A stretch of DNA of 39,392 nucleotides from a virus: IMG/VR virus record IMGVR_UViG_3300023181_000183, positions 1 to 39,392 of that record; one strand, written 5' to 3'. Under the pieces are notes generated by a model. The model saw only the letters and a list, made by a program, of their open reading frames with translations, searched no databases and had not been told where the DNA came from. Below are positions 1-7,543 of the stretch, one piece after another (within the stretch, counting starts at the first letter, position 1; every line of letters starts with the position of its first letter). A program made the translations under genes and the position numbers.

Positions 1-1
1 G

Positions 2-1117
2 GGGCGCACCATCGGAGCAGCAGTCCGCCCGGAGGCGCGCGCCTTGATGGATGAGGGTATCCGTCCGACGATGGGGCAGATGGCGGGCGGGCTCACTCAG
101 CGTATCGAGGATGTTGTTGCCCGCACACCTCTTGCTGGCGCGACTGTATCGGGAGCGCAGCGTCGAGCGGCGGCGGATTTGAACCGGGCCCAGATCAACC
201 GTGCACTTCGCCCGCTGGGTGAGAACCTTCCCCGCAATGTGTCTATTGGGCATGAGGGTATCGACTACGCGCGCACTCGGCTTAATCAAGTGTATGAGAG
301 CGAGCTTCCGAATATCTCAGGCAATATGCCGCAGACATTCCCTCGCCGTCTCGCAGCGGTTGCACGGAGGGCAAATATTCCGCAGGGTACGGACGGAGAA
401 CGAAATGTGCAGGCGGCTGTAACCGAAGCTATGCGGCCTTTCCGCAATGGTTCGTTTAACGGGCGAGCATGGAAAACCACGGACGAATCCCTAGGCGACC
501 TATCCCGTTCATGGAGCTCCAGCGATGATCCTTATGTAAGGCAGGCAGGGCGCGCCACGCGGGCTATGCGCGATCAGTTGCGCCGCGTAGTGTACAATCA
601 GAACCCGCAAGCGGCGACGCGGCTTCGTCAGGCCGATAGAGGTTATGCTAGCCTTATCCGAACGGAGAAGGCTGCGCTCAACTCTCCTGACGGTATTTTC
701 AGCCCTGCTCAGTTGAACTCTGCCGTTCGCCAAACTGATAATTCCGCGCGCAGAAATGCCGTTGCTCGCGGGCGGGCGTTGGATCAAGACTTGTCGGGCC
801 CCGCTGCCCGAATCCTCGGAAACACTGCCGCTCAGGGAGGCTCAAGCGACTACAACGCGCTTGCATCTCTTGCGCTGCTCGGGACGAATGCCGTTACGGG
901 CAATCCCGTCGCGCTTGCTGGTGGTGGCATTCTTGGCCTTAATGCGCTGCTGTACAGCCGTCCGGGGCAAGCATTGGCGCGGGGCGCTATGGCGGGTACC
1001 GGCGTGCAGCGTGGCGCTAGAGCGCTGGTGAACCAATCCGGACAACCCATTGTCGAGCAAATAGAGGGCTATTTTGATGAAGAAATCCCCGTCCCCGGTG
1101 CAGGTGGGAGGCGTTAA
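2..1117 (+). CDS. Ejection/internal virion protein, C-terminal part (gene cut by window edge)
   Basis: This is the 3' part of a gene already open at base 2, with 371 codons to TAA. It is rich in Ala, Arg and Gly. Near residue 235 it has the run SPAQLNSAVRQTDNSARRNA followed by ARGRALDQDLSG, a motif I recognise from large internal virion proteins of podoviruses. A Gly/Ala-rich hydrophobic stretch follows (ALASLALLGTNAVTGNPVALAGGG), as expected for a protein that enters or crosses membranes. The 5' part is the open frame at 37965-39392. Dropping one G at the join gives continuous reading (VAGA-GRTIGAAV). Its place after the gp7- and gp20-like genes and before the tailspike is that of P22 gp16. 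The following gene starts on the A of its stop (TAATG). Role as DNA ejection protein is inferred from position and the family motif. Confidence 0.75.
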   Translation, partial: GRTIGAAVRPEARALMDEGIRPTMGQMAGGLTQRIEDVVARTPLAGATVSGAQRRAAADLNRAQINRALRPLGENLPRNVSIGHEGIDYARTRLNQVYESELPNISGNMPQTFPRRLAAVARRANIPQGTDGERNVQAAVTEAMRPFRNGSFNGRAWKTTDESLGDLSRSWSSSDDPYVRQAGRATRAMRDQLRRVVYNQNPQAATRLRQADRGYASLIRTEKAALNSPDGIFSPAQLNSAVRQTDNSARRNAVARGRALDQDLSGPAARILGNTAAQGGSSDYNALASLALLGTNAVTGNPVALAGGGILGLNALLYSRPGQALARGAMAGTGVQRGARALVNQSGQPIVEQIEGYFDEEIPVPGAGGRR

Positions 1118-3561
1118 TGGTTGATGGCGCAAGCGTTACAGTCCCGCCTCAGGTCATCCTCCCGATTTACGATGACCTGACTGTCCTGAAGGCAATCGAC
1201 AGCGATACGCTGCTCGACGGCTATCCGGGTCTGGTAAAGGGCATCGGGCTCTATATGTGGGATGCCCTCTCGATGGCTTCGGCTTCCGGGGAGGATGTCG
1301 TCCGTCCAGATGACCGCACCTCGCTCCAAGCAGGGCGGTGGCTGCGTATCGCCCTGTCCGATCAGGTCGCGGATGTAAACGATGCTGTAGCGCTTGCACA
1401 AGCGGCGGCGGCTTCCGCTCAAGGCGATGCGACATCTGCAACGCAATCCGCCTCGATTGCCGTTACAGCACGAAACGAGGCAGAGGGCTTCAGGGACGAG
1501 GCTGCGACAGCCGCTGGTCAGGCATTGGCTGCTGCTGCTACCATCGGGCTAAAAATCCAAACCAACCCGGCAACACCAACGGTCCCTCCTGCTGGGGCTG
1601 CGAGCGGCGATAACTATCTGGCGACGGAGCCCACCGCTAGCTACCTGATCCTGTACCTCAACACGGCGGGCACTGGCGCTCCGGTTCTTGTCAGCGGGCT
1701 TCAAGTCCGCATCCCGCTCATGAATGGCGTGCAGGCGGTTATCGATGTGCTGCCTGACATCATAGAGGCATTGGGTTTCGAGACGATTAACACCCGCATG
1801 GGTGTCCAGACGCTTACAGCGGGCATGGGAACGTTCGGGACCACCAATTATTCCTTTCTGATGTTTCAGGCCACCGAACGCACCTCGCTTGTGGGCAAGG
1901 ATATTGGGCTGCGTGTGGGTGTCCTTGGAAGCGGCGCTGTTAGTCTCGGTTGCTATTCCGGCAATCCTGCGACTGGCAACCTCACTTGCCAATGGCGCGA
2001 TGCCCTCCCCACGGTCCTCGCGACCGGCAATCAGGTCTGGACTGCGCCGTCCACTCGCATGATCGAGGCTGGACAGTGGCTGGCGTTCGACTTCCCGACT
2101 GGCGGCGTGCAGGCCAACACCCGAAGCGGCGGGGTCAGCTACAACCGGGCGGGGCTGCTCGCTCCAGCAGCCTCGGGGGCCTATGGTGACGCTGCCGCGA
2201 CTATCGAGGGCTATATCGACACAGAGATTTATGCCGCTCGGGGAATTACCCGGTCTGAGATGACGGCGGAAACTCAGACGGCAATCTCTCTGGCTGAAGC
2301 TGTGGGCACTCAGCGGGAGGTCTATACTGGCTATCCAGGCCCATTCGACACGGGCAATTTCAGCTCACTCAATTTCTTCGGACAGGCATATGTCGGGACA
2401 GCGACCTATGCGGGGGCCATCGAAAAGCTGGATATCCTCGCACTGACGACGGGCGACGGCATTTTGCAAATGTCGATCTGGCGCGGGGATTTGAGCAACC
2501 GCGCCGTGAACATCAAGCAAGTGGCGCTCGGTCCAATCGCCGCTGGCGTTAACACCCTACAGGCCAGCCTCGGAGACTATGCTGCGACGTATCTGGAGGC
2601 GGGAGACCATGTGTTCATTAACCGCCTTTCCCTAGGCGGGCCAACCCTCGCGCTAGGCGACCTGACGGGCAGCACTTTCTATTCCGCAAATGGAGCGGTT
2701 GCCCAAGTCGGGCAGCAGCAGGATTTCTCCTCCGGGCCTCCGGATACGCTCACTATCGCCCGGTTCTGGCAAACTGCCAAAACACTACCAATCCTCCCCG
2801 AAATTGCTCCGCTGATGTGGGACATGTTCCTTGTTGCGGGGCAGTCTAACGCGGTAGGGAAGGGCGCAGGCGGAACCCCGCTCATTCGCTCTGGCATCGC
2901 CAAGCAATATTATTCCGGCGTGCTGACCGATCTTGCAAGTGATCCCGTTGGCAACGCGGATGATGCCTCTGCATGGCCTGCGTTCGCCAATGAGTATTAC
3001 CGCCGCACGGGTCGGGGGTCGATTTTCGTTCCGCGCGCAGTTTTAGGTTCGGGGCTCCAGGCCTATCTTGGGTCGAACTGGAGTGATACCGGAGCGCTGA
3101 GAGGGCCTGCCGCTGCGGCTGTCACTGCCGCCTATAACGCCATTTCGCCGACGCTCCCCGTTCAGTTCGCGGGGGTGCTTTGGATTCAAGGTGAAACGGA
3201 CGGCGACAACATCGACGCTGGGGTGTCTGGTGTTACCGAAGCGGGCTACACAACGCAGCTTGCGACGCTCAAGGCCTACTTTGAAGCACAGTTTGGCTTC
3301 GCTTCGGGAATGATGCCATTCTTGATCGCAGAGACGGGCCAGCGCACCACGGGCGATACGGCAGGGTGGCAAGCCGTTCGTAGAGCCCAGCGCGCCGGAG
3401 CCCGGACCATCCCCGGCGTCTATCTGGCTCATACTGGCGCACGCTTCTTCGTCGCACGCAGCATGATGCGCGATCCGCTGCACTACAGTGGCTCCGCCTA
3501 TACCGAGATGGGCAATTCGTTCGCCACCGTCTCCGCCTCCCGCTGCATCGGCAACGCTTAA
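1117..3561 (+). CDS. Tail spike/fibre with C-terminal SGNH (sialate O-acetylesterase-like) domain
   Basis: The 814-residue protein has three parts. The N-terminal region (1-85) probably anchors it to the tail. An Ala-rich helical stretch (about 85-135) is typical of phage tail-fibre stalks. A long beta-type middle follows. The C-terminal domain starts near residue 570 with FLVAGQSN (block I, nucleophile Ser577), continues with WIQGETDG (689-696, block III type) and ends with DPLH (Asp786, His789), giving the Ser-Asp-His set of SGNH/SASA (PF03629) esterases. The likely job is to bind a surface polysaccharide and remove O-acetyl groups during adsorption. It sits where P22 has its gene 9 tailspike. 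The start overlaps the previous stop. The enzymatic class is well supported by motifs; the substrate is unknown. Confidence 0.85.
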   Translation: MVDGASVTVPPQVILPIYDDLTVLKAIDSDTLLDGYPGLVKGIGLYMWDALSMASASGEDVVRPDDRTSLQAGRWLRIALSDQVADVNDAVALAQAAAASAQGDATSATQSASIAVTARNEAEGFRDEAATAAGQALAAAATIGLKIQTNPATPTVPPAGAASGDNYLATEPTASYLILYLNTAGTGAPVLVSGLQVRIPLMNGVQAVIDVLPDIIEALGFETINTRMGVQTLTAGMGTFGTTNYSFLMFQATERTSLVGKDIGLRVGVLGSGAVSLGCYSGNPATGNLTCQWRDALPTVLATGNQVWTAPSTRMIEAGQWLAFDFPTGGVQANTRSGGVSYNRAGLLAPAASGAYGDAAATIEGYIDTEIYAARGITRSEMTAETQTAISLAEAVGTQREVYTGYPGPFDTGNFSSLNFFGQAYVGTATYAGAIEKLDILALTTGDGILQMSIWRGDLSNRAVNIKQVALGPIAAGVNTLQASLGDYAATYLEAGDHVFINRLSLGGPTLALGDLTGSTFYSANGAVAQVGQQQDFSSGPPDTLTIARFWQTAKTLPILPEIAPLMWDMFLVAGQSNAVGKGAGGTPLIRSGIAKQYYSGVLTDLASDPVGNADDASAWPAFANEYYRRTGRGSIFVPRAVLGSGLQAYLGSNWSDTGALRGPAAAAVTAAYNAISPTLPVQFAGVLWIQGETDGDNIDAGVSGVTEAGYTTQLATLKAYFEAQFGFASGMMPFLIAETGQRTTGDTAGWQAVRRAQRAGARTIPGVYLAHTGARFFVARSMMRDPLHYSGSAYTEMGNSFATVSASRCIGNA

Positions 3562-3580
3562 CCACAGAGGAGTAAGACAC

Positions 3581-3769
3581 ATGCCCGACTTCAATACCAT
3601 GACGTGTAGCCAATTGTGGGACTGGATCGAAGACCCCGCCCGCCTCACGGACAATCGCTGGGTTCCCGCCGCAATGGCACGCTGGCAGGAACACTGCGCG
3701 GAGAACTACCCTGGCTTTGAACCCGGTAGCGGTGGTGGTCGCATGGGTGGGCTTCCGCCCCACGGATGA
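3581..3769 (+). CDS. Hypothetical protein, 62 aa
   Basis: The protein is short and begins MPDFNTMTCSQLWDW. It has an acidic, Trp-containing N-terminal half (LWDWIEDPARL) and a Gly-rich tail (GSGGGRMGGLPP). The ATG at 3581 is preceded by a clear GAGGAG ribosome-binding site at 3567-3572. No membrane segment or known domain is visible. It lies between the tail spike and the membrane-protein cluster and overlaps the next gene by 4 bases (ATGA), so it is translated with the lysis/late genes. I do not recognise the family. Confidence 0.7.
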   Translation: MPDFNTMTCSQLWDWIEDPARLTDNRWVPAAMARWQEHCAENYPGFEPGSGGGRMGGLPPHG

Positions 3770-4281
3770 TGGATTTTGGGGTAACGACATGGGTTGCAGG
3801 GTTGGCGTGCGCGGGGGCAGTGATATTTGCCGCGCACGCCCCCAAAGACGGGCGATGGGAAGCCGTGTCTTTGGCCTGCCTCCTGCTTATCAATTGGGCG
3901 TTATTCGTCTTAGCCTACACCGATTGGTCGCCCAAGCTGGCGCTGGCTAATCTCGGTATCGAAACAAGCTCCATACACCTTTGGACGCTGGCGGATGCTA
4001 TCGGTGGGTGTGCTGCAATGGCGATTGGGTATCAGTTTTGGTGGGGCAGGCTGTTGTGGGCCGTGTCTCTGTTGCAGATGGTCTTTCATGCCGGAATAGA
4101 CATGGCTATTCTAGACCCGGTGGTCTATGTAGATTACCTCTTGAATGGCGCGTTACTTGTTCAGTTGGCTATTTTCTTTAGGATAGGGGGAGGCAGCATT
4201 GGTCGTAATTTGCATCGTGGCCTTGATAGCCTCGGCCTACTACGCCGGTCTGCGTACTCAGCGAGAACGGAAGCGCCGTGA
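3766..4281 (+). CDS. Membrane protein, 171 aa, about four transmembrane helices
   Basis: Hydrophobic segments are visible around residues 5-23, 33-50, 75-112 (probably two) and 125-140, followed by a basic tail rich in Arg. It starts on an ATG overlapping the previous stop. It heads a run of three membrane proteins directly before the endolysin, so a role in lysis or host-envelope change is plausible. Nothing in the sequence identifies a holin class. The last 80 bases also carry a second reading frame (4199-4291) with a strong ribosome-binding site, so the C-terminal tail of this protein is under double coding constraint. Confidence 0.75.
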   Translation: MMDFGVTTWVAGLACAGAVIFAAHAPKDGRWEAVSLACLLLINWALFVLAYTDWSPKLALANLGIETSSIHLWTLADAIGGCAAMAIGYQFWWGRLLWAVSLLQMVFHAGIDMAILDPVVYVDYLLNGALLVQLAIFFRIGGGSIGRNLHRGLDSLGLLRRSAYSARTEAP

Positions 4282-4291
4282 GCGAGAATAA
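4199..4291 (+). CDS. Possible 30-aa membrane peptide, TTG start, embedded out of frame
   Basis: A short frame starts with TTG at 4199, five bases after the purine block GGGGGAGG (4186-4193), one of the best Shine-Dalgarno sequences in the window. The peptide is a hydrophobic N-terminus (VVICIVALIASAYYAG) followed by a strongly charged, Arg-rich tail (LRTQRERKRRERE), i.e. a single membrane anchor with a basic cytoplasmic end. It overlaps the end of the 171-aa gene and the start of the holin candidate in another frame. The strong site could instead serve the GTG at 4278, but that is 85 bases away. The call rests on the ribosome-binding site and composition only. Confidence 0.4.
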   Translation: MVVICIVALIASAYYAGLRTQRERKRRERE

Positions 4292-4622
4292 CCCTCTCAT
4301 TCTTTGGTTATGGGCCTTTATCGCGACTCTCGCCGGTTCTGCCGCCTCTATCTCTTTCCAGCCGTACAGGCAGATGACGTGGGCGGCTATCGCGCTGGCA
4401 TTTGCCGTTAGTTGCGGCTTCGCGCTTTTCGTCGGCTCTGCTGCTGCTGAGTGGATCGCAACGCGGGCAATGTTCGGAGCAAGGGCAGGCCAGATCAATA
4501 TCCGCGTGTACGGCGGTGTTATGTGGTTTATGGCTGCTGCTGCCCACTATCTGATCCCCGTCGCGATTACGCGGGCAAAGCGCTTCATCCGCGCCTTTGG
4601 CGGAACGGAGGATGAGAAATGA
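4278..4622 (+). CDS. Holin candidate, 114 aa, three transmembrane segments
   Basis: The start is GTG overlapping the previous stop (GTGA). Hydrophobic segments lie near residues 7-26 (LILWLWAFIATLAGSAASI), 34-56 and 76-95, with a short charged C-terminus (RAKRFIRAFGGTEDEK). Size, number of membrane helices, charged tail and location two genes before the endolysin match a phage holin, which forms holes in the inner membrane so the cytoplasmic endolysin can reach the murein. The adjacent 109-aa membrane protein is an equal-sized alternative, and one may be an antiholin. No family signature decides between them. Confidence 0.55.
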   Translation: MSENNPLILWLWAFIATLAGSAASISFQPYRQMTWAAIALAFAVSCGFALFVGSAAAEWIATRAMFGARAGQINIRVYGGVMWFMAAAAHYLIPVAITRAKRFIRAFGGTEDEK

Positions 4623-4948
4623 TTATCTGGGTTATCGTCAACGTCGCCAGCTCGCTCGTCGTCGCCATGATCGTGGCGTTCAAGATGGGTGCCTATGCCG
4701 ATATGTATAACCGTGGCGAGAAGATCGGCATGGGGCTTATTGTAGCCGGTATGCTCCTGCGCATTGGGCCCATCCTCGGCAAGAACCTGCTGTTTCTGCA
4801 ATCCCCCTTCGATGACTGGAGTACCCTGTTGCTGCATGTGGGGCTGGCAATCTACTTCATCGCCCGTCTATGCCGAGTGCATGGGCACTGGTATCATAAC
4901 GAGATGATGAAGCGGCAGGCTAGGCGGCATTTGGGGCTGGGAGACTGA
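4619..4948 (+). CDS. Membrane protein, 109 aa, lysis cassette
   Basis: It starts by ATGA overlap with the holin candidate. There are three hydrophobic stretches: IIWVIVNVASSLVVAMIVAF at the N-terminus, GMGLIVAGMLLRIGPILG in the middle, and LLLHVGLAIYFIARL before a basic C-terminal tail rich in His, Arg and Lys. It lies directly before the endolysin (1-base gap). It could be a second holin/antiholin component or another envelope protein. I do not recognise a specific family. Confidence 0.65.
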   Translation: MIIWVIVNVASSLVVAMIVAFKMGAYADMYNRGEKIGMGLIVAGMLLRIGPILGKNLLFLQSPFDDWSTLLLHVGLAIYFIARLCRVHGHWYHNEMMKRQARRHLGLGD

Positions 4949-4949
4949 T

Positions 4950-5336
4950 ATGACCATCACACTAGGAGCCCGCTCCATCTCACGCCTAGATGGCGTCCAC
5001 CCCGATCTAGTCCGCGTGGTTAAGCGCGCCGCCGCTATCTCCGATCTGGATTTTACGGTTCTGGAGGGTTTGAGGACGCTCGACCGGCAGAAGAAGCTAT
5101 TCGCTCAGCGCGCTACCAAGACCATGAACTCGCGCCACCTGACCGGCCACGCCGTTGATCTAGCGCCGATACTTGCGGGTGAGGTTAGTTGGGATTGGCC
5201 GCTGTACCATCGCCTCGCAAAGATCGTAAAGCAGGCGGCGAAGGAAGAGGGCGTATCCCTGACCTGGGGCGGAGATTGGCGGAGTTTCAAGGATGGCCCA
5301 CATTGGGAGCTGCCTTGGGCGCAATATCCCGGCTAA
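4950..5336 (+). CDS. Endolysin, M15-family L,D-/D,D-peptidase
   Basis: This 128-residue protein has the peptidase M15 layout. The first zinc-ligand motif is SRHLTGHAVDL (His63, Asp70) and the second is DGPHWEL (Asp115, His118). LRTLDRQKKLFAQR (41-54) is the typical helix before the active site, as in T5-type endolysins that cut the peptide bridge of murein. There is no signal peptide, so export depends on a holin, and the membrane proteins just upstream suit that. The ATG at 4950 follows GGGAGA. A second M15-type domain with the related motif NSRHLTGDAADF is encoded at 37699-37965, but as part of the virion. The function is confident; the exact bond cut is not shown. Confidence 0.9.
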   Translation: MTITLGARSISRLDGVHPDLVRVVKRAAAISDLDFTVLEGLRTLDRQKKLFAQRATKTMNSRHLTGHAVDLAPILAGEVSWDWPLYHRLAKIVKQAAKEEGVSLTWGGDWRSFKDGPHWELPWAQYPG

Positions 5337-5357
5337 TATGATGAAAAAGGAATCCTA

Positions 5358-5618
5358 ATGCGCGCACTAGTCCTCGTGGCCGTCCTGCTCACCACAGCCT
5401 GCACACAAACCCAGATGCAAGACATAGCGACAGCATCCGCACTCCCAGCTTACATCGTGGCTGGAGAGGCTGCACTGGCCCGTCAGAAGCCCTATACGGA
5501 AGCAGAACTAACAGCCCTCAAAGCAGCCGATATGCAGGCATATTCAACCGTAACGGTACTCAACGCAGATCAGATGCGCAGGGCGGATGAGGTGCATCGG
5601 AGGATTCAGGGGCTTTAG
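5358..5618 (+). CDS. Small lipoprotein, possible outer-membrane spanin component
   Basis: The 86-residue product has a lipoprotein-type signal: Arg2, a hydrophobic core (LVLVAVLL) and a lipobox-like TTAC with Cys15. The mature part is helical and polar. It follows the endolysin with an AAAGGA ribosome-binding site, the usual place of a lysis lipoprotein such as an o-spanin. It is not Pro-rich as Rz1 is, and no inner-membrane partner with a long coiled coil is evident, so the spanin role is only a guess. Its stop codon overlaps that of the convergent minus-strand gene by 4 bases. Confidence 0.65.
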   Translation: MRALVLVAVLLTTACTQTQMQDIATASALPAYIVAGEAALARQKPYTEAELTALKAADMQAYSTVTVLNADQMRRADEVHRRIQGL

Positions 5619-5863
5619 CGGATTTGGTGAAAAGCGCCCGCCCTCAACGCATGATACGCACCGTTCCAGTCTTTCTTGGCGGCGTACTCATCGGCTAGCT
5701 TGAGGGTATCGGCACGCTCCACCTCCCCCTCACCCGGTAGAGATTGCTGGCGGAAGGCGATCATGGCGGCGATGGCATCATCCGCGCGATAATACGTCTG
5801 CGGGCCAGCGATGCGCGCCAGCACCTCACGCGCCTGCCGCTCCAGCGTTTGCGCATCACTCAT
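5615..5863 (-). CDS. Hypothetical protein, 82 aa, last gene of leftward operon
   Basis: This is a soluble, largely helical protein (MSDAQTLERQAREVLARIAG...). Such short helical proteins are common in early regions of proteobacterial phages, but I cannot name a family. The ATG overlaps the previous stop (ATGA at 5860-5863). It is the final gene of the leftward operon and ends tail-to-tail with the lipoprotein gene, sharing 4 bases, so there is no room for a normal intergenic terminator. Confidence 0.7.
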   Translation of the reverse strand: MSDAQTLERQAREVLARIAGPQTYYRADDAIAAMIAFRQQSLPGEGEVERADTLKLADEYAAKKDWNGAYHALRAGAFHQIR

Positions 5864-6054
5864 TTCGGGTTCTCCAGAAGGTAGTCGTGCACAGTCACGC
5901 CGAGGGATGTAAAGCCCGGATGCTGGTCGAGAATGCCTTTGCGCTGAAGCGCACCGACAACTTTATCCCAGCCGCGCCCACTGTCGCGACCGTGTAGGAT
6001 CATAGTCCGCTGCGCCTCGGTCAGCCCGCGCGCAATCTCAGCCACCTCACTCAT
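5860..6054 (-). CDS. Hypothetical protein, 64 aa
   Basis: The chosen start is the ATG at 6054 (MSEVAEIARGLTEAQRTMIL), because it overlaps the previous gene's stop and follows an AAAGGG purine run at the right distance. A longer frame exists back to 6078 but has no such support. The LTEAQR...L phrase followed by a short winged-helix-like segment (GWDKVVGALQRKGIL) recurs in small phage proteins. It may bind DNA, but this is not established. Confidence 0.7.
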   Translation of the reverse strand: MSEVAEIARGLTEAQRTMILHGRDSGRGWDKVVGALQRKGILDQHPGFTSLGVTVHDYLLENPK

Positions 6055-6439
6055 TTCCAGACCCTTTCTGAGATACACCCGAACTGCGGAGGGTGGTGAG
6101 GGCGGTCAGCCGATCAAGATCTGCGCGCGTGTCTGCCAACCAGCCCGGCATTCCGAACAGGCTGAAATCTTCGCCATAGTGGTTTTGCGCACAGCCCTCC
6201 GCGTGCTGCTGCAACATTGCCATGCTTGACCGAATGCGCGCCAAGCACTCCCTCGCCTCTTCCTCTGTTGCTGGGGTATCGAGGGCGGCTAGGATGGCGT
6301 CGATTTCATGCGCGGCCCCTGAGCGCGATATAGCGAACCCGCCATCGTTGAACTTGAGCCGGTCACGAAGCCGCATCAGGCGGTCCCGCGACACCATTAC
6401 CAGCGCCTCCCGACGATCCCCGACTTGCTGGGTGGTCAT
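6047..6439 (-). CDS. Hypothetical protein, 130 aa
   Basis: The protein is soluble and helical, rich in Arg, Ala and Glu (for example RDRLMRLRDRLKFNDGG and EEEARECLARIRSSMAMLQQ). I see no catalytic or metal-binding motif. The start ATG lies 4 bases after the preceding stop and its end overlaps the next gene by 8 bases, so it is translationally linked to both. The family is not recognised. Confidence 0.7.
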   Translation of the reverse strand: MTTQQVGDRREALVMVSRDRLMRLRDRLKFNDGGFAISRSGAAHEIDAILAALDTPATEEEARECLARIRSSMAMLQQHAEGCAQNHYGEDFSLFGMPGWLADTRADLDRLTALTTLRSSGVSQKGSGNE

Positions 6440-6443
6440 GGCT

Positions 6444-6713
6444 TCACCACATCACGCCGTAGATAACACCCGTTACCCGCTCGACTTCATCATCCCCTGG
6501 ATGAGCCGAGGGGCGCGCGTTCCATGCGGCGATGGCTTCGGCTTCGTCATATCGCGAAGGGCCGTGCATTTCACATCGCGGGCACCACACAAAAATGAGA
6601 GGCGCGCCGGCTCCCTTGTGCTGCACGTAAACGTCACCTGCGCACCCAAACGGGCACGACAGCAGCTTGGTATTACCGTCCACGCTACGGGTATCAGTCT
6701 GTGTACGCGACAT
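6444..6713 (-). CDS. Lar-like restriction-alleviation family zinc protein
   Basis: The 89-residue protein carries LLSCPFGCAGD, then CPRCEMHGPSRYDEAEAIAAWNAR. CPF..C, a second CxxC pair and the terminal AAWNAR are the hallmarks of the Lar restriction-alleviation family (PF14354), small zinc-ribbon proteins known from Rac-type prophages to soften type I restriction. Start choice: ATG at 6713 follows GGGGAG with 7 bases spacing; the longer ATG at 6728 has none. Its N-terminus (SVDGNTK) shares an 18-bp DNA repeat with the next upstream gene. Function in this phage is inferred from the family. Confidence 0.7.
   Translation of the reverse strand: MSRTQTDTRSVDGNTKLLSCPFGCAGDVYVQHKGAGAPLIFVWCPRCEMHGPSRYDEAEAIAAWNARPSAHPGDDEVERVTGVIYGVMW
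6665..6682. repeat. 18-bp direct repeat, copy 1 (with 7125-7142)
   Basis: GCTTGGTATTACCGTCCA occurs here and at 7125-7142. On the minus strand it encodes DGNTK at the start of both the Lar-like gene and the Cys-rich gene upstream. It may be a trace of a local duplication or recombination point. Confidence 0.6.
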
Positions 6714-7143
6714 ATTCGAACTCCCCATTGCGGAATTTGTTGAACCGTCCGCCGAACGTGCCCTTCACGAGCTTTTCCACGTCCGCGCTGCTTGTGCCTT
6801 CGGGATAGACTCCGACGCAGAGTTGCGAGGAATTGGAGTGCGGGCGAATGTGGTAGTCGATCTTGCGAGGATCGAGCGGGCGAGGCTTCCACGACAGCCA
6901 CGCGCCAGCTCGGTCGGCGGGGTTGATCTTGCAGTGAAAGCCGTTGAACTTCTCGATTTCGTCCGCCGCGCACCAATCGCACACAGGGCAGTATTCCCGT
7001 GCGGTAGTGCATGATCCGCACGGCGGCGCGATATGGCAGGAGCAGCCTTCGGATGCGTGCTCGGCGATGATGCCTTTGCACCCGTCACGCCAGCAGCGTT
7101 CGCCTTCAAGCTGCCCAAACTCAGGCTTGGTATTACCGTCCAT
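6694..7143 (-). CDS. Cys-rich hypothetical protein, 149 aa
   Basis: There are ten cysteines in the first half, several in pairs (CWRDGC, CSCH, CGSC, CPVCDWC), which suggests one or two zinc sites. The second half is polar and includes YHIRPHSNSSQLCVGVYPEG. It begins MDGNTKPEFGQ, and the DGNTK-coding DNA is repeated at the start of the Lar-like gene. The ATG lies inside the end of the previous gene (11-base overlap). No named family; a nucleic-acid-binding role is possible but unproven. Confidence 0.7.
   Translation of the reverse strand: MDGNTKPEFGQLEGERCWRDGCKGIIAEHASEGCSCHIAPPCGSCTTAREYCPVCDWCAADEIEKFNGFHCKINPADRAGAWLSWKPRPLDPRKIDYHIRPHSNSSQLCVGVYPEGTSSADVEKLVKGTFGGRFNKFRNGEFEYVAYTD
7125..7142. 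repeat. 18-bp direct repeat, copy 2 (with 6665-6682)
   Basis: Second copy of the 18-bp sequence; here it contains the start ATG region of the 149-aa Cys-rich gene (MDGNTK). The spacing between copies is 460 bp. Confidence 0.6.
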
Positions 7144-7543
7144 TGTTCAGGTTCCCTTCGTATGCTGTGCGGGCGACGCGGAGGTGGCGGAACAGCAGGG
7201 AATAGAAGCCAGCGTTACCGACAGGGTTCGTCGGTATCTCAAGGGTCGTAAACGGCTCCAAAGCCTTTCGTAGGGCCTCACGTTCGGCCAAGAGGGCGGG
7301 GAGTGCGTTGACGGCGGCGACGATCAGGGCGGCATCGTCCGCAGCTTGTTCATCCCATCCCGAAAAAGGATCGTGGCCGGTTCTAGCGATAAGGCCCCCC
7401 ACGGCGTACTGATCGGGCCAAATCTTCATCAGCCACTGGTCGTCACCGTTTCCCTTGGGAAAGTTGATGCTGCCGCCTGCAAACCAAGGCCCCGACGTCG
7501 CCTTCTCGATCAGCGCTGTCAGCTCTGCGGTATTGATGGTCAT
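7133..7543 (-). CDS. Phage hypothetical protein, 136 aa (Ea22/ead-like tail)
   Basis: The phrase DDAALIVAAVNALPALLAEREALRKALEP is a widespread C-terminal signature of early-region proteins in proteobacterial phages (Ea22-like group). The N-terminal half contains SGPWFAGGSINFPKGNGDDQW, also typical of that group. The start was set at 7543 (MTINTAELTALIEKAT) because it forms an ATGA overlap with the upstream gene. The longer frame to 7570 lacks this. Biochemical role is unknown in the family. Confidence 0.75.
   Translation of the reverse strand: MTINTAELTALIEKATSGPWFAGGSINFPKGNGDDQWLMKIWPDQYAVGGLIARTGHDPFSGWDEQAADDAALIVAAVNALPALLAEREALRKALEPFTTLEIPTNPVGNAGFYSLLFRHLRVARTAYEGNLNNGR

Noticed and set aside
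6473-7081. 202-codon minus-strand frame overlapping the Lar-like and Cys-rich genes
   Set aside because: The two genes in the other frame have family signatures, coupled starts and ribosome-binding sites; this frame is Arg-rich noise.
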